DNA from: an uncultured Croceitalea sp.
Lineage (GTDB): Bacteria; Bacteroidota; Bacteroidia; Flavobacteriales; Flavobacteriaceae
Assembly (NCBI GenBank): GCA_947494805.1
Contig: CANLWK010000002.1
Span: 558,001 to 622,000 of the forward strand
Length of the DNA: 64,000 nucleotides
Direction of reading: 5' to 3'
In this document: piece after piece, positions 36,247 through 45,144 of the stretch
How positions within the stretch are numbered: position 1 is the first letter of the stretch
Layout of the letters: every line of letters begins with the position of its first letter
The notes under the pieces: generated by a model
The model's input: the letters and a program-made list of their open reading frames with translations, nothing else
Told to the model about the DNA's origin: nothing
Databases searched by the model: none
Position numbers and translations under genes: made by a program

Positions 36247-37290
36247 CTAATCTTTTCTTATTAGGGCATCAACAAGGTCATAAACGCCATAGCGTACTAC
36301 ATCGGTAACGGGCAATTGGGTCAGCTGGGCAGTTTCCTCAATTTTGGTGAGTGCTTCAGCGTCTGACAATCCTACCGTATTTAAGGCAATACCTATGGTT
36401 TGGGCCGCGTTCAAAGACCCACAGACTTTGGCCACTGCTTCGTTGAGTCGAATAAACTCATCTAATGGCGGAATCGCAATATGGGATACGGGGTAACGAA
36501 GGTGGTCATGAGCGGCTTTGTGGCATAAAACAAAATGGGTCGGTTGTGAACCTCGAATCAAGGGTAGGGTAGCGGTACTGCCCGGATGTGCCAATGATCC
36601 TTGTCCTTCAACTATAACGATGTCCTTGTCGGCCTGTTCCAAAACAGCTTGTTCAACCGCACCTGCTGCTTGGTCAACCTTAATGGCATCCAAAGGTATT
36701 CCATTGCCCATTAGGGTAATACCGATTTGTCCTGTGGGTACAAAGCCCACATTGGCACCTTTTTTTTTCAATGCGGCATAGAGTTCAAGCCCCGCCGTCA
36801 TTTTGCCCGCTGCCATATCGGTGCCTATCATTAAAATCCGTTTATTGGATAGTTTAGCCGCCTTTGCCGTTGCAATAGGATAAGAATGTGCCGACTTTCT
36901 AACATCCCATATAATTTGGTCTTTCACATATAGTAAATGTCCAAAACGGGCATTCAAGTCATCGTGAAGTCCATTTATAAGTGACAACCCATTCTTCAAC
37001 GCCTCGGCTATAGGGGTATCCCATTCTGATGGAAACCGCCCCCCTGAAGGTGCAATACCCAGCACCAAAACCTCGCTGCCAAGGCTTACGGCCTTTGTCA
37101 CACTTTCCAAAACCGGAATATCATAGGGCAAACCAACAGCTTCCCGTACCGTTTTACCCGTATAATTGGAATCAATAACACATGTAATGTGGTGCTTAGA
37201 GAAACGCATTAATCCAAACCCCATTTTTCCTGAGTCATTGTCCAAAGCACCTTCCATGAAGATGCATAGTTTTCTAGAAGAATCGAACAT
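36247..37290 (-). CDS. dgcN: DUF1611 protein, DgcN-like N-acyltransferase
   Basis: A 347-aa DUF1611 protein. The nucleotide-binding loop GTDMAAGKMTAGLEL is visible near residue 155, with the N-terminal LGIAPSGGRFP block and the C-terminal half VEGQGSLAHPGS / LCHKAAHDHLRYP. In marine proteobacteria DUF1611 protein DgcN acetylates D-glutamate and works with the enolase-superfamily protein DgcA. The gene order here (DUF1611 next to a dipeptide epimerase) is the same. Use of the name rests on this pairing; acetyl-donor and substrate are inferred. Zero gap to the kinase-aminotransferase gene. Confidence 0.75.
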   Translation of the reverse strand: MFDSSRKLCIFMEGALDNDSGKMGFGLMRFSKHHITCVIDSNYTGKTVREAVGLPYDIPVLESVTKAVSLGSEVLVLGIAPSGGRFPSEWDTPIAEALKNGLSLINGLHDDLNARFGHLLYVKDQIIWDVRKSAHSYPIATAKAAKLSNKRILMIGTDMAAGKMTAGLELYAALKKKGANVGFVPTGQIGITLMGNGIPLDAIKVDQAAGAVEQAVLEQADKDIVIVEGQGSLAHPGSTATLPLIRGSQPTHFVLCHKAAHDHLRYPVSHIAIPPLDEFIRLNEAVAKVCGSLNAAQTIGIALNTVGLSDAEALTKIEETAQLTQLPVTDVVRYGVYDLVDALIRKD

Positions 37291-37340
37291 GATTATCCGT
37301 ATATAATCGAATTTAATATAAACTAGGGCTGATTACGTCC

Positions 37341-37369
37341 GTGTTGTCAGGTCGAGCGCCTGAAGACAC
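37341..37369. repeat. Imperfect palindromic dispersed-repeat-like element
   Basis: GTGTTGTCAGGTCGAGCGCC followed by TGAAGACAC is an imperfect palindrome (GTGT..TCAGG paired with CCTGA..ACAC) in the 248-base gap between the DgcN-like and epimerase genes. Similar GTCAGGTCGAGCG motifs are familiar from intergenic repeats in Bacteroidota genomes. Only this one copy is in the window. Confidence 0.3.
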
Positions 37370-37538
37370 CATCCCCGTATCCTACTTCTTTTATCTTTTC
37401 ATATGTCCTCGATACAATTTTTAGTTCCTAAAAATCACTCGAACCGACACTTGTATTCATCCTTGTATTACAGCTTCACACTTCCCATTTTGACTTCTAA
37501 CCTCTTACCGATAATGTCTTGCGTCTTACATATCATTT

Positions 37539-38576
37539 CTAAACTTTAAACTTGCCTCCATGTCCTGGGGTGTCCAAAGGCATTGTAATTTCATTGACCA
37601 ATGGGGCGCCTTCACATGGATCGGGATTCAAATTGAGATGGGAATCCAAATCAATATGGTCCAAAACACCCGATACGGCTGCCCCGGCGGCAATGGAGAT
37701 TGAAGTTTCACCCATACAGCCGATCATAGTCTGCAACCCGAAGGCTTTTGCCGTAGCAATAATTCGCAATGCGCCAGTAATTCCGCCACATTTCATCAAC
37801 TTCATATTGATGCCATCCACGGCATGTGCCCATTTAGGAATATCGGTTGCGAAACGACAAGATTCATCAACAAAAATTGGCAAGGGCCTGTTCTTGAACA
37901 GTTCGGGCAATTCATGTTCTTGTCCTTCTTTCAAAGGTTGTTCCACATAACCACAATGACGGTCTGCAAGCCACTGCGTCATATGTTTGGCTTCGTCCAA
38001 GGACCAACCCCCATTGGCATCAACCCGTATCGCTATTGGAAACTTCTGATGATAGTTCAGTACTTCATTGTACATTAGCTTATCTGCCTCGATTCCGTCA
38101 TTACTGCCCAATTTAACCTTTAAGGTCTTAATGTCCATTTGCTCTAAAATCAGGGGCAAACGTACACGGGCCTCTTCAGGACCCATTATCCCCAATGTTA
38201 TCGATGTAGGATGTTTTGGTTTTGAAAAACCCAATAGTTGGTACAAGGGCAATTGCGCTTTTTTGGCCATGAGATCCCACAGTGCCATATCCAACGCTGC
38301 GAGCGCACAAGGCGCCAAGCCAAACTGTAGCGCAGCATCATAGGTGTCTTGCACCGAATCTAAATTAGGGCCGGTGTCCAAAAAAGCCTCCAGTTGTTCC
38401 TGAGCCTCTTCAGCTGTAGCTGCGCCTTCAGAGGCCCCGGGTGAAGTCTCTCCCCAACCGGTATGGCCCTGGTCCGATATCGAAATGAAAAGGTTATGCT
38501 GTCCGTCTCGAACCCCTCGGCTGATACGTAATGGAAACAGCTTCTTTAAGTAAACGATGTTGTAGTCTATTTTCAT
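37539..38576 (-). CDS. Dipeptide epimerase, enolase superfamily (L-Ala-D/L-Glu or DgcA-like)
   Basis: A 345-aa member of the muconate-lactonizing subgroup. All acid-base and metal residues are visible: LKVKLG (KxK), RVDANGGW (metal Asp), EQPLKEG (metal Glu), FVDESC (metal Asp) and GINMKLMKCGG (second catalytic Lys). L-Ala-D/L-Glu epimerases recycle murein dipeptides; the related DgcA acts in D-glutamate use with DgcN. The neighbours (a DUF1611 protein on one side, a YfcC transporter 47 bases upstream) suggest uptake and breakdown of murein peptides or D-glutamate. Confidence 0.86.
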   Translation of the reverse strand: MKIDYNIVYLKKLFPLRISRGVRDGQHNLFISISDQGHTGWGETSPGASEGAATAEEAQEQLEAFLDTGPNLDSVQDTYDAALQFGLAPCALAALDMALWDLMAKKAQLPLYQLLGFSKPKHPTSITLGIMGPEEARVRLPLILEQMDIKTLKVKLGSNDGIEADKLMYNEVLNYHQKFPIAIRVDANGGWSLDEAKHMTQWLADRHCGYVEQPLKEGQEHELPELFKNRPLPIFVDESCRFATDIPKWAHAVDGINMKLMKCGGITGALRIIATAKAFGLQTMIGCMGETSISIAAGAAVSGVLDHIDLDSHLNLNPDPCEGAPLVNEITMPLDTPGHGGKFKV

Positions 38577-38623
38577 TTATTGGTGTTGGTTAACTTGGTC
38601 TCCCCTAAAATAAACCATTCTGT

Positions 38624-40129
38624 TCAGAAATAAATGGCCGCAGTAAGCATTAGCATTCCTAAAATTCCTATGATGCAGACCAAAGGCCAAATGAATTTGA
38701 ACCATTTGTCATAACCGACATTTACAATGGCCAATGAGGCCAAAATAATACCGGTCGGATTGATAAATTTGAACAACCCCCAACCGTATTGATAAGCACT
38801 GACCATTATTGACCTATCAATACCCGCGGTATCTGCCAACGGTGCCATAATCGGCATGGTCAGTACGGCCATACCCGACGATGAGGGAATAAAAAATGTC
38901 AATCCGGAGTAGAGCAGGTAAGAAACGTTGATAAACAGTTCTTTTTGCATGCCCGAGGTGAGCTCGCTGGCAGCATAGAGTAAGGTGTCACTGATTTGCC
39001 CATCATCCATTAAAACGGTCACCCCACGTGCAATACCGATGATAAAGGCAACACCCAATAAGTCTTTTGCTCCGTTAATAAATTCTTTTACAAATTGACG
39101 TTCATTCATTTGCACCAGTACCCCAATAACCAAGGCCCCTGCCAAAAAGACGCTTGTCATCTCAAGAAACCACCAACCCAATTGTGATACCCCGTAGACC
39201 ATGATAATGAAACAGGTGGCAAACAATAACAACACCAATTTCAATTTAAAATCCAGCTGTATGTTTTTGGTGAGGTCTATATTGGCGAATTTTTTTTCAA
39301 TGGCTTCTTTTTGGCTATAGATTAGGGAGCGTTTGGGGTCTTTTTTAACCCTTTGGGCATACCGGATCAGGTAAACAATGCATATGATGAGTCCCAAGAC
39401 CAACATAACCATTCTGCCGTTGAGTCCCTCGGTCCAGTTGATGCCGGCCGCATCAGAGGCAATGATGGTACTGAACGGGTTTACCGTTGAAGCCAATGTG
39501 CCTATGCACGAACCTATATAAATAGCCCCGACACAGACTAACGCATCATACTTTGCTGCCAGAAAAATAGGGATCAATATGGGGTAGAAAGCGATGGTTT
39601 CCTCTTCTAATCCAAAAGTGGTTCCGCCAAGCGCTATCAAGGTCGTTACCAAAACGATCAAAAGATATTCTTTGCCCCTCAGTTTGTTGCCCAGCCAAGA
39701 AATTCCTGCTTCAAAAGCCTTTGTGGCGTTGACTATTTGAACCAAACCGCCAATGATGAGCACCAATAAGATAATATCTGCAGATTGCATGATCCCTTTC
39801 AAGGGTGCTTGTATAAAATTGACCAGGCCTTGGGGTTGATTCCTCAAGGCGGTGTACGTATTGGGTACACTTATCGGTTTTGATAACGCACCTGAGGTGA
39901 ACTTTTCCAAGGGAATCTGAATGCCCAAATCATCTAATGTTGCTTGGCTCGCTGGTCGTTCTATTCGCTTGTTTTCAGCACTTATAACGAATACTTGTCC
40001 ATCGGAATCATAGGATAATCTGTCAAACTGTCCAGACGGGATGACCCAAGTAAGTACACAAACAAAGGCAGCTATTAAGAACAGTACCGTGTGTGCAGTG
40101 GGAAATTTGATTTTTGTAAAAAAGGACAT
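38624..40129 (-). CDS. YfcC family transporter
   Basis: A 501-aa inner-membrane protein with about 12 hydrophobic segments. YfcC-type features: N-terminal FPTAHTVLFLIAAFVCVLTWVIPSGQF, a soluble insert (~40-80), TTFGLEEETIAFYPILIP, and INPTGIILASLA close to the end. YfcC/DUF401-type carriers are thought to move peptides or amino acids with a cation. ATG 40129 is chosen; an in-frame 5' extension to 40330 would run into the divergent ung gene. It is the first gene of the likely four-gene transcript that holds the epimerase, DgcN and kinase-aminotransferase, although the 248-base gap between epimerase and DgcN leaves room for a second promoter. Confidence 0.82.
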   Translation of the reverse strand: MSFFTKIKFPTAHTVLFLIAAFVCVLTWVIPSGQFDRLSYDSDGQVFVISAENKRIERPASQATLDDLGIQIPLEKFTSGALSKPISVPNTYTALRNQPQGLVNFIQAPLKGIMQSADIILLVLIIGGLVQIVNATKAFEAGISWLGNKLRGKEYLLIVLVTTLIALGGTTFGLEEETIAFYPILIPIFLAAKYDALVCVGAIYIGSCIGTLASTVNPFSTIIASDAAGINWTEGLNGRMVMLVLGLIICIVYLIRYAQRVKKDPKRSLIYSQKEAIEKKFANIDLTKNIQLDFKLKLVLLLFATCFIIMVYGVSQLGWWFLEMTSVFLAGALVIGVLVQMNERQFVKEFINGAKDLLGVAFIIGIARGVTVLMDDGQISDTLLYAASELTSGMQKELFINVSYLLYSGLTFFIPSSSGMAVLTMPIMAPLADTAGIDRSIMVSAYQYGWGLFKFINPTGIILASLAIVNVGYDKWFKFIWPLVCIIGILGMLMLTAAIYF

Positions 40130-40198
40130 GTATGGTTTTAATTTAGTTAGGATTAGGAAAGATATTATTTTTAGTTTTATGCAAAGAATTTTGATCTC

Positions 40199-40864
40199 AT
40201 GAATGTAGCTATCGAGCCTTCTTGGAAAAACTACCTGAAAGCGGAGTTTGAGCAACCCTATTTTTCCAACTTGATTGCATTCGTAAAACAAGAATATCAT
40301 CAGTACACCTGCTACCCCAAGGGGAAGCATATTTTTTCAGCATTTGACCATTGCCCTTTTCACGAAACCAAGGTGGTTATCATTGGTCAAGACCCATATC
40401 ATGGCCCAAATCAAGCAAACGGACTATGTTTTTCGGTGCAAGATGACATTCCGCATCCCCCTTCATTGGTCAATATCTTTAAGGAAATCAAAACGGATAT
40501 CGGCGTTCCCTATCCTAAAAGTGGAAATTTAGAACGTTGGGCATCGCAGGGGGTTTTGTTGTTAAACGCTACTTTGACGGTAAGGGCCCATCAAGCCGGA
40601 AGCCATCAGAAAAAAGGATGGGAAGCATTTACCGACGCCGCCATTCATACACTATCGCAACGTACTGAGGGAATCGTATTCTTGTTATGGGGCGGATTTG
40701 CAAAGCAGAAATCAAAACTGATCGATACTGGCAAACATCACATTTTAACCTCTGGGCACCCTTCACCATTAAGCGCCAATAGAGGGCTTTGGTTTGGCAA
40801 CCAGCACTTCAGTAAAACCAATCAGCTTTTGACTTCAATGGGCAAACCGTTGATAACTTGGTGA
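40199..40864 (+). CDS. ung: Uracil-DNA glycosylase
   Basis: Removes uracil from DNA at the first step of base-excision repair. 221 aa, the usual size. The family motifs are all visible: IIGQDPYHGPNQANG with the catalytic Asp, LLNATLTVRAHQAGSH, WGGFAKQK and the DNA-intercalation loop GHPSPLSANRG. ATG at 40199; transcribed divergently from the YfcC gene with a 69-base gap. Confidence 0.97.
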   Translation: MNVAIEPSWKNYLKAEFEQPYFSNLIAFVKQEYHQYTCYPKGKHIFSAFDHCPFHETKVVIIGQDPYHGPNQANGLCFSVQDDIPHPPSLVNIFKEIKTDIGVPYPKSGNLERWASQGVLLLNATLTVRAHQAGSHQKKGWEAFTDAAIHTLSQRTEGIVFLLWGGFAKQKSKLIDTGKHHILTSGHPSPLSANRGLWFGNQHFSKTNQLLTSMGKPLITW

Positions 40865-40906
40865 ACTTTATAATTAACTATCCTGTTAAAACAATAAGAA
40901 AATTAC

Positions 40907-40914
40907 TACGTTTG
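40907..40914 (+). promoter_or_regulatory. -7 promoter element of the response regulator gene
   Basis: TACGTTTG (TAnnTTTG consensus) 30 bases upstream of the GTG start at 40945. The -33 region holds CTG/TTA rather than a clean TTG. Confidence 0.5.
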
Positions 40915-40944
40915 TTGTTATTAGAATGTTAAAACAACTCATGG

Positions 40945-41346
40945 GTGGGTAAGTTAAAAACAGTTTTATTGGTCGATGATGATGATACGACCAACTTTCT
41001 GAATAAGTTCTTTTTAAACCAATTGGACAAGAATTTAGAGGTCAATATAGCACTTAATGGCAGAGAAGCCATGGAGTTTTTGATGTTGAACGCAAAAGAT
41101 ATTCTGCCATGCCTTATCGTACTTGACACCAATATGCCCGTTATGGATGGCTGGGAGTTTTTGAAAAGTTTTGATCAAAAAATCGGAGATGAAATCAAAA
41201 AAAAGACAGTGGTAGTGATGATGACGGCGGTGGATACCGATGCCGTGGTCACCAGGGCGCTATCTGACCCCAATGTAAGTGACACAGCACAGAAACCACT
41301 CTCTGACATCAAGTTCAAAAACCTTATCAAAAAGCACTTTTCGTAA
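40945..41346 (+). CDS. Single-domain response regulator (CheY-like)
   Basis: A 133-aa stand-alone receiver domain. The acidic pocket is VLLVDDDDT (D11-14), the phosphoryl-acceptor Asp is D61 in IVLDTNMPVMDGWEF, and the conserved Lys lies in AQKPLS near the C-terminus. It has no output domain, so it would act by protein contact or as a phosphate relay. Start codon GTG at 40945 (an ATG at 40941 is out of frame). No histidine kinase is adjacent. Confidence 0.92.
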   Translation: MGKLKTVLLVDDDDTTNFLNKFFLNQLDKNLEVNIALNGREAMEFLMLNAKDILPCLIVLDTNMPVMDGWEFLKSFDQKIGDEIKKKTVVVMMTAVDTDAVVTRALSDPNVSDTAQKPLSDIKFKNLIKKHFS

Positions 41347-42195
41347 CTACAGCAAAAAACTTGAAGCTGGTTTCACTTTCTGAACAAGACCTAAAGACAA
41401 CAATCGTTCTTGAACACTTTGCAATTGTTTTTCCGATAGCGGGTCTTGCCCCCATTGGGTAATTGAAAGCCATTCATTGATGTCGGTAAGCTTTTGCCCA
41501 TAGCGGTTGGCTATGGTTCTGTCGATACTTGGAATCATTTTAAACTCTTTGGTATATTGGTTGATAACTTCCAAGACATGTTTTAAAACTCCGCTATTGG
41601 CCTTGCAGAAATCTTCTGTTGCCGCAACGACAAAACATGGCCATGGGGTAGGGCAGTCATCAATACGTCTAAAAGTTCCATTATCGACCAAGGGCTTGGT
41701 CGTAAACCGTTCCCACATAAAATAGTCTGCAGTTCCCTCGGTCAGGCCTTTTACGGCACCATCTAAATTATTGATGACCTCAAATCTTAACTTCTCCGTT
41801 TCCCAACCTTGGTTTTGTGCATTGACAAAGGCCATCAGATGGCTTCCACTTCCAAATCTGCTTATTGCTGCAGCTGTGCCCTTTAGATCTGAAATCTCGT
41901 GGTAGGGGCTCTTATTTGCAACATGAATGCCCCATAACAAGGGAGAATCAATATACTTTTGGACGATTTTTACAGGGTTGCCCTCAGAAATGCTTTTAGT
42001 GATTCCTTCGGTTAAAATAATCGCCAAATCGGTTTCGCCATCTTTGAGCATATTGGCCATTCTTCCCGTTCCCTCAGGGATATCCGTCCATTCCAGATCT
42101 ATGCCTCGTTCGGCAAAGGCACCTTCTTCAATGGCCATATGCCATGGAAGGTTAAAATGTTCTGGTACTCCAATGATCTTAACGTGTTTCATCAA
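41347..42195 (-). CDS. Periplasmic-binding-protein-like (SsuA/THI5-type) protein without signal peptide
   Basis: A 282-aa protein with the type II periplasmic binding fold typical of nitrate/sulfonate/HMP-type solute-binding proteins (MAIEEGAFAERGIDLEW, DGETDLAIILTEGITKSI, GSGSHLMAFVNAQNQGW). No signal peptide or lipobox is seen; the protein starts MMKHVKIIGVPEHFNLPWH. No ABC permease or ATPase is nearby. It may be a soluble cytosolic binding or enzyme relative (for example THI5-like) instead of an ABC transporter part. It overlaps the 3' end of ppk1 by 17 bases, indicating coupling. Confidence 0.72.
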   Translation of the reverse strand: MMKHVKIIGVPEHFNLPWHMAIEEGAFAERGIDLEWTDIPEGTGRMANMLKDGETDLAIILTEGITKSISEGNPVKIVQKYIDSPLLWGIHVANKSPYHEISDLKGTAAAISRFGSGSHLMAFVNAQNQGWETEKLRFEVINNLDGAVKGLTEGTADYFMWERFTTKPLVDNGTFRRIDDCPTPWPCFVVAATEDFCKANSGVLKHVLEVINQYTKEFKMIPSIDRTIANRYGQKLTDINEWLSITQWGQDPLSEKQLQSVQERLLSLGLVQKVKPASSFLL

Positions 42196-44221
42196 GCTTA
42201 TCCTTCAAATACTTATAAATGGCATATTGTGAACGAACCTGGGTTGCTCCCGCTTCCGGCATAAACCTAGAATTCGTGTCTGCTGTATCTAAGATACGGG
42301 CTTTCACCGTATCGTTCAGTTGTATACTCAAAATATCCTTTAATTCCTGAAAAACATCCCTGTCCAAAATTGGGGTGAGTACCTCAATACGTTTGTCCAG
42401 ATTTCGTGTCATCCAATCTGCTGAGCCAATGTACATCTTTTCATCCCCGCCGTTTTCAAACAGGTAAATGCGACCATGCTCTAAATAGCGATCAATGATA
42501 CTGGTGGCAAAAATCAGTTTTTCATTGGGTTCCGGGTTTGTTTCTTCATGCTGTTTTAAACGGCAAAACCCACGAACCAATAGGCGAATCTCAACACCGG
42601 CCTCACTGGCAGCATAAAGTGCCGCAATCATTTTGGTGTCTTCTAAACTGTTCATTTTGAGGGTTATTTTGCCCTTTAATCCTGATTGCACATTAGCAAT
42701 TTCATTTTGAATGTGCTCCAAGAGCGTACTTCTGGTAGTAAATGGGGAGACCAAAAGATGTTTCAATTTGGGAATGATCAATTTTCGCTCCAAGACTTCA
42801 AAAACCTGAGAAAGGTCTTTGGTGATTTTCTTATGTGCCGTAAACAGGCCGTGATCACAATAGAGTTTTGCAGTTTTGGCATTAAAGTTACCAGTACCAA
42901 TATAGGCATAACGACAACGTACTTCATCTTCAAAACGTTCCACCAGCGCAATCTTTGAATGCACTTTGATATTGGGAACGCTAAAAATTACCCTAGCACC
43001 CTTCTCTTCAAAAACACGTCCCCATTTGATATTATTCGCCTCATCAAACCTCGCCCGGGCCTCAACGAACAGCAGCACTTCTTTCCCATTCTCAAGCGCG
43101 GTTAGAATGGCATCGGTCAAACGAGAGGTTTTGGCGATTCGATAGAGCGACATTTTTATGGTACGGACATTAGCATCCGTAGCCGCTGCGATAATAAAAT
43201 TCTCAACACTGTCAAACCGCTGATACGGAAAATGAACCAATTGGTCTTTTTCTTTTAGGGTATTAAAGATATCTGTGGTGAATGATAAGGTTGGATGTTT
43301 TAAGGGTGGTTGGTCCACATACCGTAAGTGTTCTGAATTTGGCGGATTTGGAAAACCAAAAAAGTCGGACAAGTTGTGGTGGGTACCGCCGGCCATAAGG
43401 TCTATGTCAGCGAGGTCCAACAGCTGTTTTAGTCGGTCTCGAACACTTTTGGGCAATCGCTGATCGTACAATAAACGTGTTGGTTGCCCTGAACTGCGCT
43501 TGCCCAAAGACGCATAAATCTTTTCGACCAGTTCAGTATCACTATAATCATCTTCAAGGTATAGTTCCGCATCCCGCGATAATTTGATGGTATATGCTCC
43601 TTGTATTTTCTTATTGGGAAAAAGTTGCTGTACGTTCAATTTGAGCACCTCGTCCAAGAAAATATAGTTGGCTCCAGACCCTGTGAGTTCTATAAAACGT
43701 GGTATTTCTGCGGCCGGAATCAAAACAAGGGCCAAGTCGTCTTTTTCAAAATGAACCACTAGGTAAAGCCCCCCATCCTGAACCCTTGTCACGGTTATTG
43801 GAGACAAGATAGTACAGTGTTGCTGTATTTCGGCCTTGAAAAGGAGAGCCAACTGTTCCAGCTGTTCCTTTGACAATTCTCGTGGTTCACGCAAAAAGAT
43901 ATGATGCTCGCGCAGTTCGCTCAAGGTTGCTTTGATGATTTTGCCAAATGTTTCCTGCTGTGAAGCAACCTTTGCCAAAATGAATTTGAGTGTTTTATTG
44001 GGCTTTCGCACCAATTTTTTTCTAAGGTTTTTATCTACAGCTTTCAGTTGTCGCAGTCGTGACACCCGAACCTTAAAGAACTCGTCAAGATTAGATGAAA
44101 AAATGGCCAAAAACTTTAAGCGTTCAAATAGGGGAGTGTCTTTGTTACCAGCTTCAAGAAGCACACGTTCGTTAAAATATAGCCAGTTAACGTCACGATG
44201 CTTAAGTTGCTTATCTTTCAT
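42179..44221 (-). CDS. ppk1: Polyphosphate kinase 1
   Basis: Makes inorganic polyphosphate from ATP. 680 aa, the usual length. Blocks: N-terminal HRDVNWLYFNERVL, FFKVRVSRL, then the catalytic PLD-like halves with NVRTIKMSLYRIA, FVEARARFDEANN and NIKVHSKIALV, which holds the histidine that is phosphorylated, then YIGTGNFNAKTAKLYCDH and the C-terminal MYIGSADWMTRNLD. ATG 44221 is chosen over 44263 (an N-terminal extension with no family match). The next gene overlaps its 3' end. Confidence 0.96.
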   Translation of the reverse strand: MKDKQLKHRDVNWLYFNERVLLEAGNKDTPLFERLKFLAIFSSNLDEFFKVRVSRLRQLKAVDKNLRKKLVRKPNKTLKFILAKVASQQETFGKIIKATLSELREHHIFLREPRELSKEQLEQLALLFKAEIQQHCTILSPITVTRVQDGGLYLVVHFEKDDLALVLIPAAEIPRFIELTGSGANYIFLDEVLKLNVQQLFPNKKIQGAYTIKLSRDAELYLEDDYSDTELVEKIYASLGKRSSGQPTRLLYDQRLPKSVRDRLKQLLDLADIDLMAGGTHHNLSDFFGFPNPPNSEHLRYVDQPPLKHPTLSFTTDIFNTLKEKDQLVHFPYQRFDSVENFIIAAATDANVRTIKMSLYRIAKTSRLTDAILTALENGKEVLLFVEARARFDEANNIKWGRVFEEKGARVIFSVPNIKVHSKIALVERFEDEVRCRYAYIGTGNFNAKTAKLYCDHGLFTAHKKITKDLSQVFEVLERKLIIPKLKHLLVSPFTTRSTLLEHIQNEIANVQSGLKGKITLKMNSLEDTKMIAALYAASEAGVEIRLLVRGFCRLKQHEETNPEPNEKLIFATSIIDRYLEHGRIYLFENGGDEKMYIGSADWMTRNLDKRIEVLTPILDRDVFQELKDILSIQLNDTVKARILDTADTNSRFMPEAGATQVRSQYAIYKYLKDKLDETR

Positions 44222-44276
44222 GTGCAGTGTTTCTCCAAAAATAGAGATTTGGTCAGCAACCAAGTTAAAGACAACG

Positions 44277-45143
44277 TTAAGTCAAACGTTCCAGGCAATA
44301 TTGAATTAATGCATCCACCGTTTTCGTAGGGTCTTTAGAAAATTCACCTGTGGCCCTGTTGGCCAAAATAGCGTTCATGGAGACCGCATGATGGCCCAGT
44401 AGCTTTGCTAGTCCATAAATGGCTGCAGTTTCCATTTCTAAGTTGGTGATTTGAAGCTCGCCCATGCGAAAACCCAATAGTTTTTCGTGAAAATCGAGTA
44501 AGGAAGGGTTTAGGCGTAGTTGACGGCCTTGAGGTCCATAAAACCCTGCATTCGTAACCGTTACACCAAATCGTATACGATTTGAAATAAGCTTTTTTGC
44601 TAATACTGCACTGTTGTCGAACACATAGGGCACGATGTTTTTGCCATGCCATTTTAAATGTTTGGTCAAAGCCTCGCAAAGCGTCTGGTTCTCATCTTTT
44701 TTACCATCATAAAAATGCAGCAAACCATCAAACCCGACACCACTTTGCGACAATAGAAAAGAATCAACGGCGATATCGGGCTGTATGCCCCCAGACGTTC
44801 CGATACGAACAATATCCAATGCCTTGTGCTGTTGCTTGATGGTCCTAGTCTTTAAATCAATATTGACAAGGGCATCCAGTTCGTTGAACACAATATCAAT
44901 GTTGTCACTTCCAATACCAGTGGAGACCACAGAAACCCGTTTACCGTTCAAAATGCCCGTATGGGTGATAAACTCCCGTTTTCCTTTTTTGACTTGTACT
45001 AGATCAAAGTATTTTGAGACCATACCTACACGGTCCGGATCACCTACAACGATTACGGTCTCCGCTAGGTCTTCAGGAAGCAAGTTAAGATGATAGATAC
45101 TGCCATCTGAATTGAGAATCAGCTCAGAGGCTTCTAACGACAT
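44277..45143 (-). CDS. Nucleoside phosphorylase (uridine phosphorylase family)
   Basis: A 288-aa PNP/UDP-family protein. Phosphate-site and substrate-site blocks visible: VIVVGDPDRVGMV (~27-40), VVSTGIGSDNIDI (~72-84), IGTSGGIQPDIAVD (~112-125) and NLEMETAAIYGLAKLLGH (~221-238). It splits a nucleoside with phosphate to a base plus (deoxy)ribose-1-phosphate. Uridine or purine specificity cannot be fixed by eye. It sits between the DUF1835 gene (one-base gap) and ppk1 (55 bases). Confidence 0.88.
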   Translation of the reverse strand: MSLEASELILNSDGSIYHLNLLPEDLAETVIVVGDPDRVGMVSKYFDLVQVKKGKREFITHTGILNGKRVSVVSTGIGSDNIDIVFNELDALVNIDLKTRTIKQQHKALDIVRIGTSGGIQPDIAVDSFLLSQSGVGFDGLLHFYDGKKDENQTLCEALTKHLKWHGKNIVPYVFDNSAVLAKKLISNRIRFGVTVTNAGFYGPQGRQLRLNPSLLDFHEKLLGFRMGELQITNLEMETAAIYGLAKLLGHHAVSMNAILANRATGEFSKDPTKTVDALIQYCLERLT

Positions 45144-45144
45144 G

